Source of the DNA: Levilactobacillus huananensis
GTDB taxonomy: Bacteria; Bacillota; Bacilli; Lactobacillales; Lactobacillaceae
Assembly (NCBI RefSeq): GCF_003946145.1
Contig: NZ_RHOC01000014.1
Coordinates: forward strand, 1-42,275
Reading direction: 5' to 3'
DNA length: 42,275 nt
The notes below the pieces were generated by a model, which worked only from the letters and a program-made list of their open reading frames with translations, was not told where the DNA came from and did no database searches. Made by a program: the position numbers and the translations under genes. This document shows, piece by piece, positions 42,124 to 42,275 of this stretch; the first letter of the stretch is position 1, and each line of letters begins with the position of its first letter.

Positions 42124-42275
42124 TGCTTGTTCAGGCAAGCAATCAGGTAGACCTTTGAAAACTGAACATTGTTTCGACAAACCAAATATGTGTAGGGCGG
42201 TTTGATACTTGGTATCAAACCCAAACAATATTTGCGAAGTCAATTCGCTTTTATAACAAAAGTAACAACAATCGA
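42124..42275 (+). promoter_or_regulatory. rRNA operon leader (precursor of 16S rRNA)
   Basis: The stretch contains ACCTTTGAAAACTGAACA, a sequence found in lactobacillar rRNA leaders and spacers. It has hairpins GTTTGATAC-TTG-GTATCAAAC (42200-42220) and GCGAA-GTCAA-TTCGC (42234-42248), and ends ACAATCGA, a natural entry to the AGAGTTTGATC start of 16S rRNA. The 16S gene itself is outside the window. Assignment is from memory of related leaders, so it is probable and not proven. Confidence 0.75.

Noticed and set aside
42007-42243. Minus-strand 78-residue frame
   Set aside because: It covers the rRNA promoters and leader hairpins, so it is a chance frame.

Overview
The window looks like a chromosomal segment from a Lactobacillaceae species, most likely heterofermentative and Levilactobacillus-like. 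This genus guess rests on gene content and codon style and has not been tested. Supporting features are the RexAB recombination nuclease (the lactic acid bacterial form of AddAB), cysteine aminopeptidase PepC, a DUF5776/BspA-type surface protein, a MurE without the DAP-type DNPR motif, and an rRNA leader directly after lysS. A perfect 16-bp parS site at 7006-7021 and the rRNA operon leader at the right edge both suggest the origin-proximal part of the chromosome.

Left part (1-10674): the 3' end of an IS3-family element, a secreted surface protein, a drug-efflux MFS gene broken by a deletion, signal peptidase I, a MarR regulator, pepC behind a striking palindrome, several very small membrane proteins around parS, a lipoprotein, a secreted DNA/RNA nuclease and cardiolipin synthase.

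Middle part (10675-29439): an intergenic stretch that looks like an independent small RNA gene, a giant YfhO-family membrane protein, a guanine/hypoxanthine permease with PurBox-like sites, an NAD(P)-binding protein, a peptidoglycan/polysaccharide deacetylase, an M20 peptidase, the rexB-rexA operon, acetyl-CoA acetyltransferase and an uncharacterised protein with an arginine-rich tail.

Right part (29550-37105), the most interesting block: a LacI-family regulator, a 600-bp leader region with a LacI-type palindrome and a possible 11-codon leader peptide, two tandem but diverged ornithine decarboxylases, and a PotE-type ornithine/putrescine antiporter. Together these form an ornithine-to-putrescine acid-resistance and proton-motive-force module: PotE imports ornithine in exchange for putrescine, and each decarboxylation consumes a cytoplasmic proton. 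The second decarboxylase differs around the PLP lysine and may have another substrate or role.

Right edge (37210-42275): lysS-murE operon on the minus strand, a divergent MFS transporter preceded by a G9 tract, then tandem rRNA promoters (P1, P2) and the leader of an rRNA operon whose 16S gene should begin just beyond the window. No tRNA, CRISPR array or prophage was seen.
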